Source: Bacteroides ndongoniae (lineage in GTDB: Bacteria; Bacteroidota; Bacteroidia; Bacteroidales; Bacteroidaceae). Taken from it: DNA of 64,000 bases. This document shows positions 52,790 through 61,482 of this stretch, one piece after another. A model generated the notes under the pieces. It searched no databases. It saw only the letters and a program-made list of their open reading frames with translations, and was not told the origin of the DNA. Every line of letters starts with the position of its first letter. Position 1 is the first letter of the stretch. The DNA lies in the NCBI RefSeq assembly GCF_900108345.1, contig NZ_FNVV01000013.1:302142-366141 (forward strand). Reading direction: 5' to 3'. The position numbers and the translations under genes were made by a program.

Positions 52790-54664
52790 TCAGTCGGTCA
52801 CCTTCAGCAGTTCTTCCTTCATCTTGTCCACGCCGGGGAATCCGGTTTGCTTGAACTTGATGTTGCCTTCGCGGTCGATGATGAAGTACGTCGGTACGCC
52901 TTTTATCTGGAAGTGTTCGTTCAGGTAAGCCCACTGTTCGTTGGTCAGTCGGATGTGTTCGCCGTGTATGTCGGGAATCATGTTCTTCCAGGTTTCCAGC
53001 GGCGAGGTTTCACCGGTGATGTAGAGGTAAACGATGTCCTTGTCCTTCAGTTGCTCCTTCATCGGCTTCATGGCTTTGTTGGCCATGCGGCACGGTCCGC
53101 ACCACGTAGCCCAGAAGTCCACGAGCAGCGGCTTGCCGCGGAACTTGCTGATGATGGAGGCAAACAGGTCTTCGTTGCTCACTTCGCCCACTTCGTTGAT
53201 GTTGAAGCCTGTTTTCTTTTTGTTGGCTTCGATGGTCTGCAGCAGATGGTTGTTGGCTTCGGTCAGTAGTTGCTTGTAAGCGGCAGGCAGCGAGTCGAGT
53301 GCGGCGGTCTGTTCGGCTGTGAGCGGAACAAATTCGTTGATGCTACGGTAGAGTTTTGCTGCACGTCCTGTGTCGAAGAATACACCTTTGTCCGTTCCCC
53401 AGTCCTTGGCAAGCTGGTCTTTGATAGCCGATGCGTAGATGATGCCGAGGCAGTATGAGGGAGCCTGCGTCAGTCGGGCATTGTTCAGCGACTTCAGGAG
53501 GTTGGACGGGGCATAGTCGGCCGGTTTCGATTGCATCAGTTTCTCGAAATATTTATAACCGGTTTCTCTGTCCAGCTTGTTTTTTTCTACGTATTGTTGG
53601 GTCAACATGCTGGGAGCCTGCATCAGTGCGTTGTAACAGTTGAAGTCCAGTTCGAAGTGCAGCAGTTCCCGTGTAGCACGACAGATGGGCAGCGCCTCCA
53701 GTTGCTTTTCCTTTTGGGCGAAGGTTTCCAGTACCGCGGTCTTGAATGATGCCAGATCTTCTTTCTCCATTGCCGTTTCTGTCAGGTTCGTGTGGAAGGG
53801 TTGTGTGGAGAGTTCTTGTGCTATCTCCTGCAAGGGGCCGTTAATGTAGACCCGCGGGCCGTAAGGCTTTGCGTTCTGATGGAACTTAGACTGCAGGCGC
53901 GAGAGTTCGCGCTGGTTGATGAACAGTTCGCTCGTCTTGCCCGGCTCGGCGTAGAAATAGATGGGCGATCCGAAGGAGGCGCAGATAGCGGGTGTAGTGC
54001 CACAGACAGGAAGGGTGGTACTGAAGCTGCCATCTTCTCCAACGTTGGCTTCGAATTCTGTATAAGACTTGATAGGGTCGAGCAGGATGAACCTGATTTT
54101 CTTCGTCATTCCCGGATGGTAGTCCAGCAGCTTGCCTTTCACCGTGGCTGTGCCGTATTGGGAGACGGGTTGCGGCAGTTCGAGGCTTTTGTCTACCGGA
54201 TGTACGGTTGCCCCTTCGGGCAATTCAAGTTCGGGCAGTTTCTTGCTTTTCAGCTGAATACCCCAGATGCTGAATCCCTGTTCCACTTCGCTTCCTTCGC
54301 TGAAGTCGATGGAAGTAGCGTTTGCCAGCAGGGGCGGAAACACTAACTGAAACTCGGCTTCGCCCGATTCGGGCATCCAGAATTCCCGGTCGGGTGTGAT
54401 GCCGATACCCGAACGCAGCGGATAGGTTTCGCCATTGTTGTCTTTCAGATAGCTACTCGATGCAATCTTTATCCAGAATTTGGGGTGGTACTTGGCGTAG
54501 ATGTGCAGTACGGTAGCAGTGTCGCTGAGTACTACTTTGCTGACTTCGATGGAGGTAGTGTTACGCACGCAGAACGGAGGCCGGTCTATTACTTTTTCTT
54601 TGGCTTTCAGCGGAGCGCAAAGGCAGAGCAGCATACATGCGATAGAAATAAGAGTGTGTTTCAT
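52790..54664 (-). CDS. Secreted thioredoxin-fold (TlpA-like) protein
   Basis: 624 residues from the ATG at 54664, with signal peptide (MKHTLISIACMLLCLCAPLKA). The first 480 residues are a poorly characterised beta- then alpha-rich region; a thioredoxin domain ends the protein with WATWCGPCRMA, C522 and C525 being the redox pair, and cis-proline VPTYF. Bacteroides make many such periplasmic oxidoreductases; partner unknown. An upstream in-frame ATG lacks a signal peptide and is rejected. Confidence 0.87.
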   Translation of the reverse strand: MKHTLISIACMLLCLCAPLKAKEKVIDRPPFCVRNTTSIEVSKVVLSDTATVLHIYAKYHPKFWIKIASSSYLKDNNGETYPLRSGIGITPDREFWMPESGEAEFQLVFPPLLANATSIDFSEGSEVEQGFSIWGIQLKSKKLPELELPEGATVHPVDKSLELPQPVSQYGTATVKGKLLDYHPGMTKKIRFILLDPIKSYTEFEANVGEDGSFSTTLPVCGTTPAICASFGSPIYFYAEPGKTSELFINQRELSRLQSKFHQNAKPYGPRVYINGPLQEIAQELSTQPFHTNLTETAMEKEDLASFKTAVLETFAQKEKQLEALPICRATRELLHFELDFNCYNALMQAPSMLTQQYVEKNKLDRETGYKYFEKLMQSKPADYAPSNLLKSLNNARLTQAPSYCLGIIYASAIKDQLAKDWGTDKGVFFDTGRAAKLYRSINEFVPLTAEQTAALDSLPAAYKQLLTEANNHLLQTIEANKKKTGFNINEVGEVSNEDLFASIISKFRGKPLLVDFWATWCGPCRMANKAMKPMKEQLKDKDIVYLYITGETSPLETWKNMIPDIHGEHIRLTNEQWAYLNEHFQIKGVPTYFIIDREGNIKFKQTGFPGVDKMKEELLKVTD

Positions 54665-54749
54665 AAGATGTTGTTTTTGACAAAAGTACGAATGTTTCCG
54701 AGATTTCGGTTGCATGGATAGTTAAAGTAACTGAAATCCCGGAAAAGCA

Positions 54750-55991
54750 TTACAGGCCTCGCTTTTGTCTCATCTTTTTGTAAGCCTCTATCATGTGTCT
54801 GCGGCTCAGGATGATCTGCCGGCGATATACCAGGCAGGCGGTGATGAAATAGAAACCCGCCTGCAACCACAAGGCACGGTATTCGAAAGCCACCTCGTTC
54901 AGTGTCGCCCCCATGCTGTTGATGCGTACATAGCCGTTGATGCCGAACGTCGACGGGAAGATGTACGAAAAGTACTTCCAGAACGGAGGAATGGCAGCCG
55001 CCGGCCACGAGATGCCCGAAAGGAACAGCAGCGGCACGGAGGTAAAGACAAACAGCAGCATACACGTCTCACGATTGCGGATGGCGATGGATGCCGTCAT
55101 CGAGAAGAAGATGCAGGCAGCCAGGTAGGGCAGGATGAACAGAGCCAGTTCGCCCGGTATGGCGATACGGTTCAGTTTGAAAATCCAGGGTACCACACAG
55201 AGGATGTAGACCGACACCAGCGAGTAGACCATGAAGTAGCTCAGCCCCTTGCCCATGACGATGCGCAGCGTACCGTTGTAGTGTCGGTTGATGGGAACCA
55301 GGTCGCGGAACTGGTTGTGCTCGCGTGCCGTTCCGGCGGACAGTCCGATGCCCAGCAGCAGTGTCTGTTGGATAATCAGCATCAGCACCACCGGAATCAG
55401 GAAGGCAGCAAAGCCGTTGGTCGGGTTATACAGTGCCACGTCCTCGTACTCGATGGGATAAGCGGTGATTTCGTCCTGACGTTCGGTGCTGTTGCCGGCA
55501 CGTTCTACCTTGATGTCGGCGTTCATGGCCAGTGATACGTTGGTGTTGGCCAGCAGCAGGGCTTTGTAGTACAGCAGTCCGCTCATGTCGCAGTACAGGC
55601 TGACCTGCGTCTGCTTGCCCCGTGCGATGTTGTCGCTGAAGTCGGCGGGGATGTAGATCACGCCGTATGCCTTGCGTTCCTTCATCATCAGTTTGGCCTC
55701 TTCCATGTCGGCGCAGTAGGTCACGATGTTCACGTCGGGGGTAGCGTCCACCTTGCGCAGGTATTCGCGGCTCAGCGCCGAGCGCGAGTTGTCCACTACC
55801 ACGGCGGGCACTTCGCGGATGGTCTCGTTGGTGTAGATAAAGGCATAGATCAGCGGATACACTAACGGCACCAGTATGAAGAAGATGAGCACGCCCTGGT
55901 CGCGGAAGGTCGTGCGGAACTCCTGTTTCCATATATAGAACATGTCGTAGATGCCTTGTACGACTCTTTGTTTGAACGTCAGCTGTTTCAT
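54750..55991 (-). CDS. ABC-2 type permease (YhhJ/YbhR-like), second in operon
   Basis: 413 residues with one N-terminal membrane segment, a large periplasmic domain (about 50-180, VVVDNSRSALSREYLRKVDATPDVNIV) and five C-terminal segments, the ABC2_membrane_3 layout. Its start codon overlaps the stop of the preceding permease by one base (TGATG). Acts with its partner as an efflux permease, probably a heterodimer. Confidence 0.9.
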   Translation of the reverse strand: MKQLTFKQRVVQGIYDMFYIWKQEFRTTFRDQGVLIFFILVPLVYPLIYAFIYTNETIREVPAVVVDNSRSALSREYLRKVDATPDVNIVTYCADMEEAKLMMKERKAYGVIYIPADFSDNIARGKQTQVSLYCDMSGLLYYKALLLANTNVSLAMNADIKVERAGNSTERQDEITAYPIEYEDVALYNPTNGFAAFLIPVVLMLIIQQTLLLGIGLSAGTAREHNQFRDLVPINRHYNGTLRIVMGKGLSYFMVYSLVSVYILCVVPWIFKLNRIAIPGELALFILPYLAACIFFSMTASIAIRNRETCMLLFVFTSVPLLFLSGISWPAAAIPPFWKYFSYIFPSTFGINGYVRINSMGATLNEVAFEYRALWLQAGFYFITACLVYRRQIILSRRHMIEAYKKMRQKRGL

Positions 55992-57172
55992 CAGGGAATG
56001 TATTTATAGTAAACCAATGCAGCCTTCAGCCGGTGGGCTATCAGGAAGGGCAGCATCATGAAAATGAGCAGTGCCACGTAGTTGGTCCACGAATAGATCA
56101 TGGGATAGCCGTTCAGTGCCTGGTCCACGTAGATCAGGAAGTAGTGGCGCAGCGGGAACAGGTTGGCCAATGCCTGCAGCGTGGGGTGCATGGCCATGGC
56201 CGGGAACGACAGACCGCACATCGAGAACGACAGCACGCCCCACAGCGAGGCGAAGCTCAGTCCCAAGCGCAGGGTAGGCAGCGTGCCTATCATCAGGATG
56301 CCCATGCCTTGCGATGCCAGCACTAAGCAAAGGGTGGCAAACAGCATGGGCAGGATGCCGTTGTTGCACGGGAAGTGCAGGAATCCGTAGAGATATACAT
56401 TATATAATATACCCATCAGGAAGAAGATGGCCGTGTGCGGAAGCAGCTTTCCTGCCAGCGAAATCCAGATGGAGTTGTTGCCCATGTGCAGCCATTCGCG
56501 GGCGGTGCGTTCCTTTATCTCTACGCCGATGGAGTAAACGGTCACCATGAAGATGAGCAGCATCAGCACTCCCGGCGCAAACGTGTTGCACAGATAGACG
56601 GAGTAGTTCAGCCAGGGGTTGTTCAGCGGGTGCGTGTCGATGACGATGGGTTGCAGGAAGGCCATGGCCTGGTCTTCGGTAGCGCCTTTGGCATAGAGGG
56701 CGGTGCGTGCGGCGGCGCCCGATGCCAGCTCGCTCATCATCTTCATGTCCCTGAACAGCAGGGAGCCGGCTATCAGCATGGTGTTGTTGGTGTAGAACGA
56801 CACTTTGGGCTGGCGTTGCGCCTGTGCCTTGGCCGACAGTCCTTCGGGTATGTAGTAGAATCCGTAGATCTCGCCCCGCTGCATGGCTGTCCGTGCTTCG
56901 TTGAAGGTAGGATAGTGGGCCACGATGGCCGTCTGCTCGAAAGCGTCCAGATTGCGTACCAGCTGGCGCGAGGTGCTGCTCATGTCCTGGTCCACGACAC
57001 CGGCGGGCAGATTGATGGGCAGACCCGAGTCCATCAGCGTGGTGAAGAACACGTAGCAGAACAGCGGTGCCACTACCATGCAGAACAGGTACAGCGGCCG
57101 TGCGACGAGGCGGCGACATTCGCGCTTCATCACGGCCAACAGGGCTTTATGTTTGGACTGGCTGTTGATCAT
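55991..57172 (-). CDS. ABC-2 type permease (YhhJ/YbhS-like), first in operon
   Basis: 393 residues, same layout as the next gene: N-terminal segment (PLYLFCMVVAPLFCYVFF), periplasmic domain with VVDQDMSSTSRQLVRNLDAF, five C-terminal segments. It begins 5 bases after the HlyD-type gene. No ATP-binding subunit gene is present in the operon. Confidence 0.9.
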   Translation of the reverse strand: MINSQSKHKALLAVMKRECRRLVARPLYLFCMVVAPLFCYVFFTTLMDSGLPINLPAGVVDQDMSSTSRQLVRNLDAFEQTAIVAHYPTFNEARTAMQRGEIYGFYYIPEGLSAKAQAQRQPKVSFYTNNTMLIAGSLLFRDMKMMSELASGAAARTALYAKGATEDQAMAFLQPIVIDTHPLNNPWLNYSVYLCNTFAPGVLMLLIFMVTVYSIGVEIKERTAREWLHMGNNSIWISLAGKLLPHTAIFFLMGILYNVYLYGFLHFPCNNGILPMLFATLCLVLASQGMGILMIGTLPTLRLGLSFASLWGVLSFSMCGLSFPAMAMHPTLQALANLFPLRHYFLIYVDQALNGYPMIYSWTNYVALLIFMMLPFLIAHRLKAALVYYKYIP

Positions 57173-57177
57173 CGTCG

Positions 57178-58167
57178 TTATTCTCTATCCAGTATCACAC
57201 TCATGCCCGGTCGCAGACCTTCCACCTTGTCGGTCGGCAGGGCTCTTACTTCGAAGGTTTTCAGGTCGAACTGTCCGGTTGTCTTGGTAGCTTTCCAGGC
57301 AGCATACGTACCCAGGTCCTTCATGTAGTTCACTTTCAGTCGGATGTTTTTGTCCAGTGCAGGTACAAAGGCTTCGAACTCCGTACCCACGGTCAGGCTT
57401 TGCAGCAAGTCTTCGCGTACGTTGAAGGTCACCCACATGTCGTCCATTACGGCAACGTTCATGATGGGTGCGCCGGTACCTACCAGTTCGCCCTGTTTTG
57501 GGAAGATTTCAGACACCTCTCCGTCTTTCTGTGCGATGAGGTACGTTTCGTTGATGTACGATTCCACTTCGGCTACAGCTCCTTTGGCTCGATTCACCAG
57601 TGCGGCGGCGGCAGCCTTGTCCTCACGTTCGGCACCGTTCTTGGCCATGGTGTATTGTGCCTTGGCAGCCTTTTCGGTAGCCAGTGCAGCGTCTCTCTGG
57701 GCAGTGATTTCGTCCAGCTTCTGTGCCGATACCACTCCTTGGTCGTACAGGTTCTTGATGCGTTTGTACGACTTCTCGGCGATGGTCACTCCTGCCTGTG
57801 CCTTCTGCCACATTTCGTAGGCAGCCTGAATCTGTTCCTGGCGGGCACCTTTCAGCGCCTTTTCGTTCTGTGCTTGTGCGGCAGCTTCGGCAGCACGTGC
57901 CTGTTCCAGTTTGGCCTGCACGTCGGGTGCTTCGAGTATGGCCAGTGTGTCTCCTGCACGGACGGTTTGTCCTTCCTTGACACGGAATTCCAGGATACGT
58001 CCGGGTACCTTGCTCGACACGCGGTATTCGGTTACTTCTGCCTGTCCCTGTACGATTTCAGGACCTTTGCGCAGCATAAAGAAGCCAATGACGGCAACAA
58101 TGGCAATCACTCCGGTCAGCGTGAGGAATGCCAACAGCATATTGCTGTTTTGTGATTTTGTATCCAT
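57178..58167 (-). CDS. HlyD-family periplasmic adaptor (YbhG/EmrA-like)
   Basis: 329 residues. One N-terminal membrane anchor (LLAFLTLTGVIAIVAVIGFFML), barrel-sandwich halves (about 45-75, SSKVPGRILEFRVKEGQTV) flanking an alpha-hairpin coiled coil (about 80-195), and a C-terminal beta-barrel. It links the inner-membrane permease pair to the TolC-like pore. Confidence 0.93.
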   Translation of the reverse strand: MDTKSQNSNMLLAFLTLTGVIAIVAVIGFFMLRKGPEIVQGQAEVTEYRVSSKVPGRILEFRVKEGQTVRAGDTLAILEAPDVQAKLEQARAAEAAAQAQNEKALKGARQEQIQAAYEMWQKAQAGVTIAEKSYKRIKNLYDQGVVSAQKLDEITAQRDAALATEKAAKAQYTMAKNGAEREDKAAAAALVNRAKGAVAEVESYINETYLIAQKDGEVSEIFPKQGELVGTGAPIMNVAVMDDMWVTFNVREDLLQSLTVGTEFEAFVPALDKNIRLKVNYMKDLGTYAAWKATKTTGQFDLKTFEVRALPTDKVEGLRPGMSVILDRE

Positions 58168-58169
58168 TT

Positions 58170-58300
58170 TAGTTTATGAGTTTTTGAGTTTTTGAGTTTT
58201 TAAGTTTATAAGTTTTTAGTTGACAAGTTGACGAGTTGACGAGGGGGATTTAAGTTTTTAAGTTCTTAAGTTCTTAAGTTCTTAAGTTTTTGAATATTCA
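58170..58300. repeat. Word repeats between HlyD- and TolC-type genes
   Basis: Tandem GAGTTTTTGAG / TAAGTTTTTAAG / TTCTTAAGTTCTTAAG words plus GTTGACAAGTTGACGAG words that also occur near 11905-11935. Located inside the efflux operon. Confidence 0.7.
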
Positions 58301-58348
58301 TTCCCTTCCCCCCTCTCCTTGGGAGAGGGGCCGGGGGTGAGGCTCCCC

Positions 58349-59827
58349 TTACTGCAACACTCCCGTCGCCTTCTTCAGATAGATTTCGGTCAGCTTCACG
58401 TCGATTTGTGCGTCAATCTTTTCCGACTGTGCCGAAAGCCATGCCGTGTGTGCTTCGAGCACGTTGCTGGCGGGTATTACTCCTTCTTCAAAGCCCAGAT
58501 TGGCGTAACGCAGGTTTTCGTTGGCTTTTTCCAGGTTCTTTTCGGCCATGGCCAGCTTTTTGGTCGCTTCGCGCACTTTGAAGGCCGACTGGCTGACTTG
58601 CAGTTCTATCTTCTCCTTGGCTTCTTCCAGTTGGTAGCGGGCGATGCGGGCTTCCGCTTTGGCGGCTTTCACTTTGTAGATGCCTTCACCCCAGTGCCAT
58701 ATCGGCATCGATACGACTAGGCCTACGTTCCACATGCCTTTGAACTTCTTTTCAAAGCTGTTGAAGACGGACGGATTGGTAGCGATGTAGTTTCCCATTA
58801 GGGCGATGGAGGGCATGTAGGCCGAGCGCTCTACGTTTACCTTCTGCTTGTATATCTCTGCCGCAAGCTCCAGACTACGTACTTCGGGGCGCAGACTGTA
58901 TACCTGCTCCAGGTCGATTCCGTTGGCAGCTATGGAGGATAGGGGCAGGTTTTCTTCCTGTTCGTCGGCCAGGGTGATGGGGCTGCTCAAGTCCAGACCG
59001 CACAACTGACACAGCAGCATGCGTGCCAGGCTCAGTCCGTCGTCTACCTTGGTCATGGTCATTTCGGCTTCGTTCACCTTTACCTTTACCGACAGTCCGT
59101 CGGCTTTGGTAGCCACTCCTTCGGCTATCATCTTCTGCATGTCGCCGTCCAGCTTCTGCAACAGTTGCAGGTAGCTTTCGGCCAGCCTTTTCTTGTTGGC
59201 CAGCGACACCACCTGCCAGTAGGCCTGGTCGGTGCTCAGTATGACGTCCTGCATGCCACTGTTGTGTTGCTGGCGTGCCAGCTCTTCGGCATATCGGGTA
59301 ATCTTGTTGTAGGCTCGTATCTTTCCACCCATATAGAGGGGTTGTGTCAGGGTCAGTGCTCCGCCATACATGTTGCGGGTGTCGGTGCGGAAGGCATCAA
59401 CGAGCGCGTTGCCCAGATTGTTGAGCGGGGTGGCGATGTCGGCACTTCCCAATGCTTGCAGCAATGCCATGAATTGCGGATTCTGTATCAGTTCGGGGTG
59501 CTGTGTCAGCAATCCCTGTATGCCGCTCTGCATGGCGCCGCTGACCTGTGTACCTACCGATCCGAGTGCGCCTTTCTGTGCATCGCTCAGCAGGGAGAAT
59601 TCTTTCTGGTTGCGCATATATCCGCCTGTTGCCGACAGCTTGGGGAGGTAGTTGGTGAATGCCGCTTTCTTCTGGTAGTGTGCGGCATTGATTTTTTCCT
59701 GGCTTATCAGCAATTCTTTGTTGTTGGCGATGGCCAATGCACGACAACTATCCAGGCTGAGGACACGCTGTGCGCTCATAGGAAAGGCAAGGAGGGCCAA
59801 ATAGATGATACATAAGACTTTTTTCAT
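58349..59827 (-). CDS. TolC-family outer-membrane efflux protein
   Basis: 492 residues from the ATG at 59827 (an ATG three codons upstream also exists), signal peptide to about MSAQ. TolC/OEP repeats: SLDSCRALAIANNKELLISQEKI and ALTLTQPLYMGGKIRAYN in the first half, LRPEVRSLELAAEIYKQKVNVERSAYMPSIALMG in the second. First gene of the efflux operon TolC-HlyD-permease-permease. Confidence 0.94.
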   Translation of the reverse strand: MKKVLCIIYLALLAFPMSAQRVLSLDSCRALAIANNKELLISQEKINAAHYQKKAAFTNYLPKLSATGGYMRNQKEFSLLSDAQKGALGSVGTQVSGAMQSGIQGLLTQHPELIQNPQFMALLQALGSADIATPLNNLGNALVDAFRTDTRNMYGGALTLTQPLYMGGKIRAYNKITRYAEELARQQHNSGMQDVILSTDQAYWQVVSLANKKRLAESYLQLLQKLDGDMQKMIAEGVATKADGLSVKVKVNEAEMTMTKVDDGLSLARMLLCQLCGLDLSSPITLADEQEENLPLSSIAANGIDLEQVYSLRPEVRSLELAAEIYKQKVNVERSAYMPSIALMGNYIATNPSVFNSFEKKFKGMWNVGLVVSMPIWHWGEGIYKVKAAKAEARIARYQLEEAKEKIELQVSQSAFKVREATKKLAMAEKNLEKANENLRYANLGFEEGVIPASNVLEAHTAWLSAQSEKIDAQIDVKLTEIYLKKATGVLQ

Positions 59828-60080
59828 AGTCTGCATACGTTAGTGTAAGTAATGAAATGAGTTCTTTATAAAAACAATTATTGCATAGGCAATAATGCGA
59901 ATGTATATGCTTTCGCCGATACGGCAAAATACTTTAAACTTTTTAATACGGAATGAGGGGGATGGGGTATGGTTTAAGGTTGAGAGTTTAAGGCTTAAGG
60001 CTGGGGGAGGAGGGGAGTAAGGGCGAAGTTTTCTGTTCTGAAATCTATCGGCTTTTAACTTCTCTCCCCCTTTCCACTTC
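59828..60080. other. Efflux operon upstream region with palindrome
   Basis: ATTATTGC-ATAG-GCAATAAT at 59877-59896 is a perfect 8-bp inverted repeat in the leader region of the TolC-type gene, a possible operator for a TetR-like regulator, though none is encoded nearby. A weak minus-strand -7 element may lie near 59925. The remainder is purine-rich with no gene. Confidence 0.5.
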
Positions 60081-60956
60081 TTACTTCAACGTAAATTCCT
60101 TCGACCCTATCATGGTGCCGTCGGTGAAGATGTAGACCTGATAAGTACCTGCGTAGAGGTATTCTTCCACATTCCAGTAGACGGTCACGTTCTGTTCCTC
60201 TCCGTTGTATTCGATGTATTTCTTGATGGAGTAGGGCAGCTGGCGGTTTTCGTAAGTGAAGGTGTCCGATGAATTTTGTGTCAGCACGGAGTTGTCAGGC
60301 TTGGCAATGCGTACGTACAGGGTCCGTTCGCCCGTTTCGGCCGTGATGTTCTTGGCGATGGTGAAGTCTATTTTCAGTTTTACGGCATCTTTTATCTTCC
60401 GTGCCTTCTTTCCACGCTTGTTCTGGGCTTCGAGGGTGATGCCGGTTGCGTCCAGCTGGGCGGCAAGGGTCACCTTCTCGTTCAGGTTTTTCTTTTCTTC
60501 CGACAGGCTGCTGATCTGCTGCGAGGCGGCATGATACTTCTGCGTCACCTCGGCTATCACTTCTTTCTGGTGAGCCGTGAGGCGGTTCAGTGAGTCAATC
60601 TGGTTGATGTAGCCTATCATGACTTTGCGCAGGGTAGCCAGTTCTTTTTTCAACCGGCGTATTTCGCTGGCGTTGCTGCTCTTTACGGTGCGCAGTTCTT
60701 CCAGCAGCCGTTGTGTTTTCAGCTGTTCCTGTTCCAGCAGGTAAGCCAGCGAGTCGTTCGAGACGGTCAGCTTCAGTTCGTCGTATTGCTGTGCAAATCG
60801 GGTGTATTCGTTTTCCAGGTCTTCCTTTTCCAGCTGGAATTCCTGTACGAGTTCGCTATTGGTCTTTTTCTCTGTAAACAGCAGGATGGTTACTCCTACC
60901 AGCAGCACCAGCAGTGCTATAACCATGATGACAAGCGCATTCTTTTTGTTCGCCAT
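60081..60956 (-). CDS. Membrane-anchored coiled-coil protein of unknown function
   Basis: 291 residues. One N-terminal membrane segment (ALVIMVIALLVLLVGVTILLF, about 7-27), a long coiled coil (about 35-165, heptads through ELVQEFQLEKEDLENEYTR to LSEEKKNLNEKV), and a C-terminal beta domain (about 185-291, VKLKIDFTIAKNITAETGERTLYVRI) ending in a short IgG-like strand set. Topology suggests the coiled coil and beta domain are periplasmic. Not recognised beyond this; Bacteroidetes have similar proteins. The word-repeat element lies upstream. Confidence 0.75.
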   Translation of the reverse strand: MANKKNALVIMVIALLVLLVGVTILLFTEKKTNSELVQEFQLEKEDLENEYTRFAQQYDELKLTVSNDSLAYLLEQEQLKTQRLLEELRTVKSSNASEIRRLKKELATLRKVMIGYINQIDSLNRLTAHQKEVIAEVTQKYHAASQQISSLSEEKKNLNEKVTLAAQLDATGITLEAQNKRGKKARKIKDAVKLKIDFTIAKNITAETGERTLYVRIAKPDNSVLTQNSSDTFTYENRQLPYSIKKYIEYNGEEQNVTVYWNVEEYLYAGTYQVYIFTDGTMIGSKEFTLK

Positions 60957-61095
60957 ATTATTAATAGAATAATGGTAAGTGGTTAATGGTGAATGATGAA
61001 TGGTTAATGATGAATGATTAATGGTAAATGATAACTAATTCTTCATTCCTCATTCTTCATTTTTCATTTTCTTGTTCTTCATTCTTCATTTTTTT
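60957..61095. repeat. Word-repeat element, inverted copy of 885-1030
   Basis: GGTTAATGGTGAATGATG and GATTAATGGTAAATGATAAC words, then TAATTCTTCATTCCTCATTC and CATTTTTCATTTTC words. Read in reverse complement it matches 885-1030 including the central AGAATTAGTTATCATT. Confidence 0.75.
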
Positions 61096-61482
61096 ATTAA
61101 CAGCCTGAGGCCATAAAGGTTTTATCCGGTTGCAAAAATAATCATTAAAAGTGAATCGGCATGTTTTGAGGGCAGATTTAATTCAGCTTTTCTAGTGGAT
61201 AATTGGGGCTGTTGATGCAAAGTATATGCATAAATCACTATTTTTGTTCAGGTTAATTAACTCAAGTTTCGCAAATGCGAAACTTTCAGGAGTTAAAGAA
61301 GTTAAAAGGAGTTATCGCCCACCAAGGTGGGCTAGGAGTTAAAGCCGATAGATTAAGTGTATGGTCTGTATCCTTTTCACAGAGGTATTGGCTTAACTCC
61401 TTAACTTCTTAACTCCTTAACTACAACCGATTAATAAACTTGCGAAACTTAAATAATTTTAGATAAACGATTTTTTTGTATC
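61096..61482 (+). other. GH105 upstream region: promoter and large structured leader
   Basis: TATTTTTG at 61239-61246 is a candidate -7 box. Downstream are a perfect palindrome AGTTTCGCA / TGCGAAACT (61264-61284), and a long imperfect stem between GGAGTTAAAGAAGTTAAAAG (61290-61309) and CTTAACTTCTTAACTCC (near 61392-61420), with a GCCCACC / GGTGGGC hairpin in its left arm. No gene. Confidence 0.5.
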
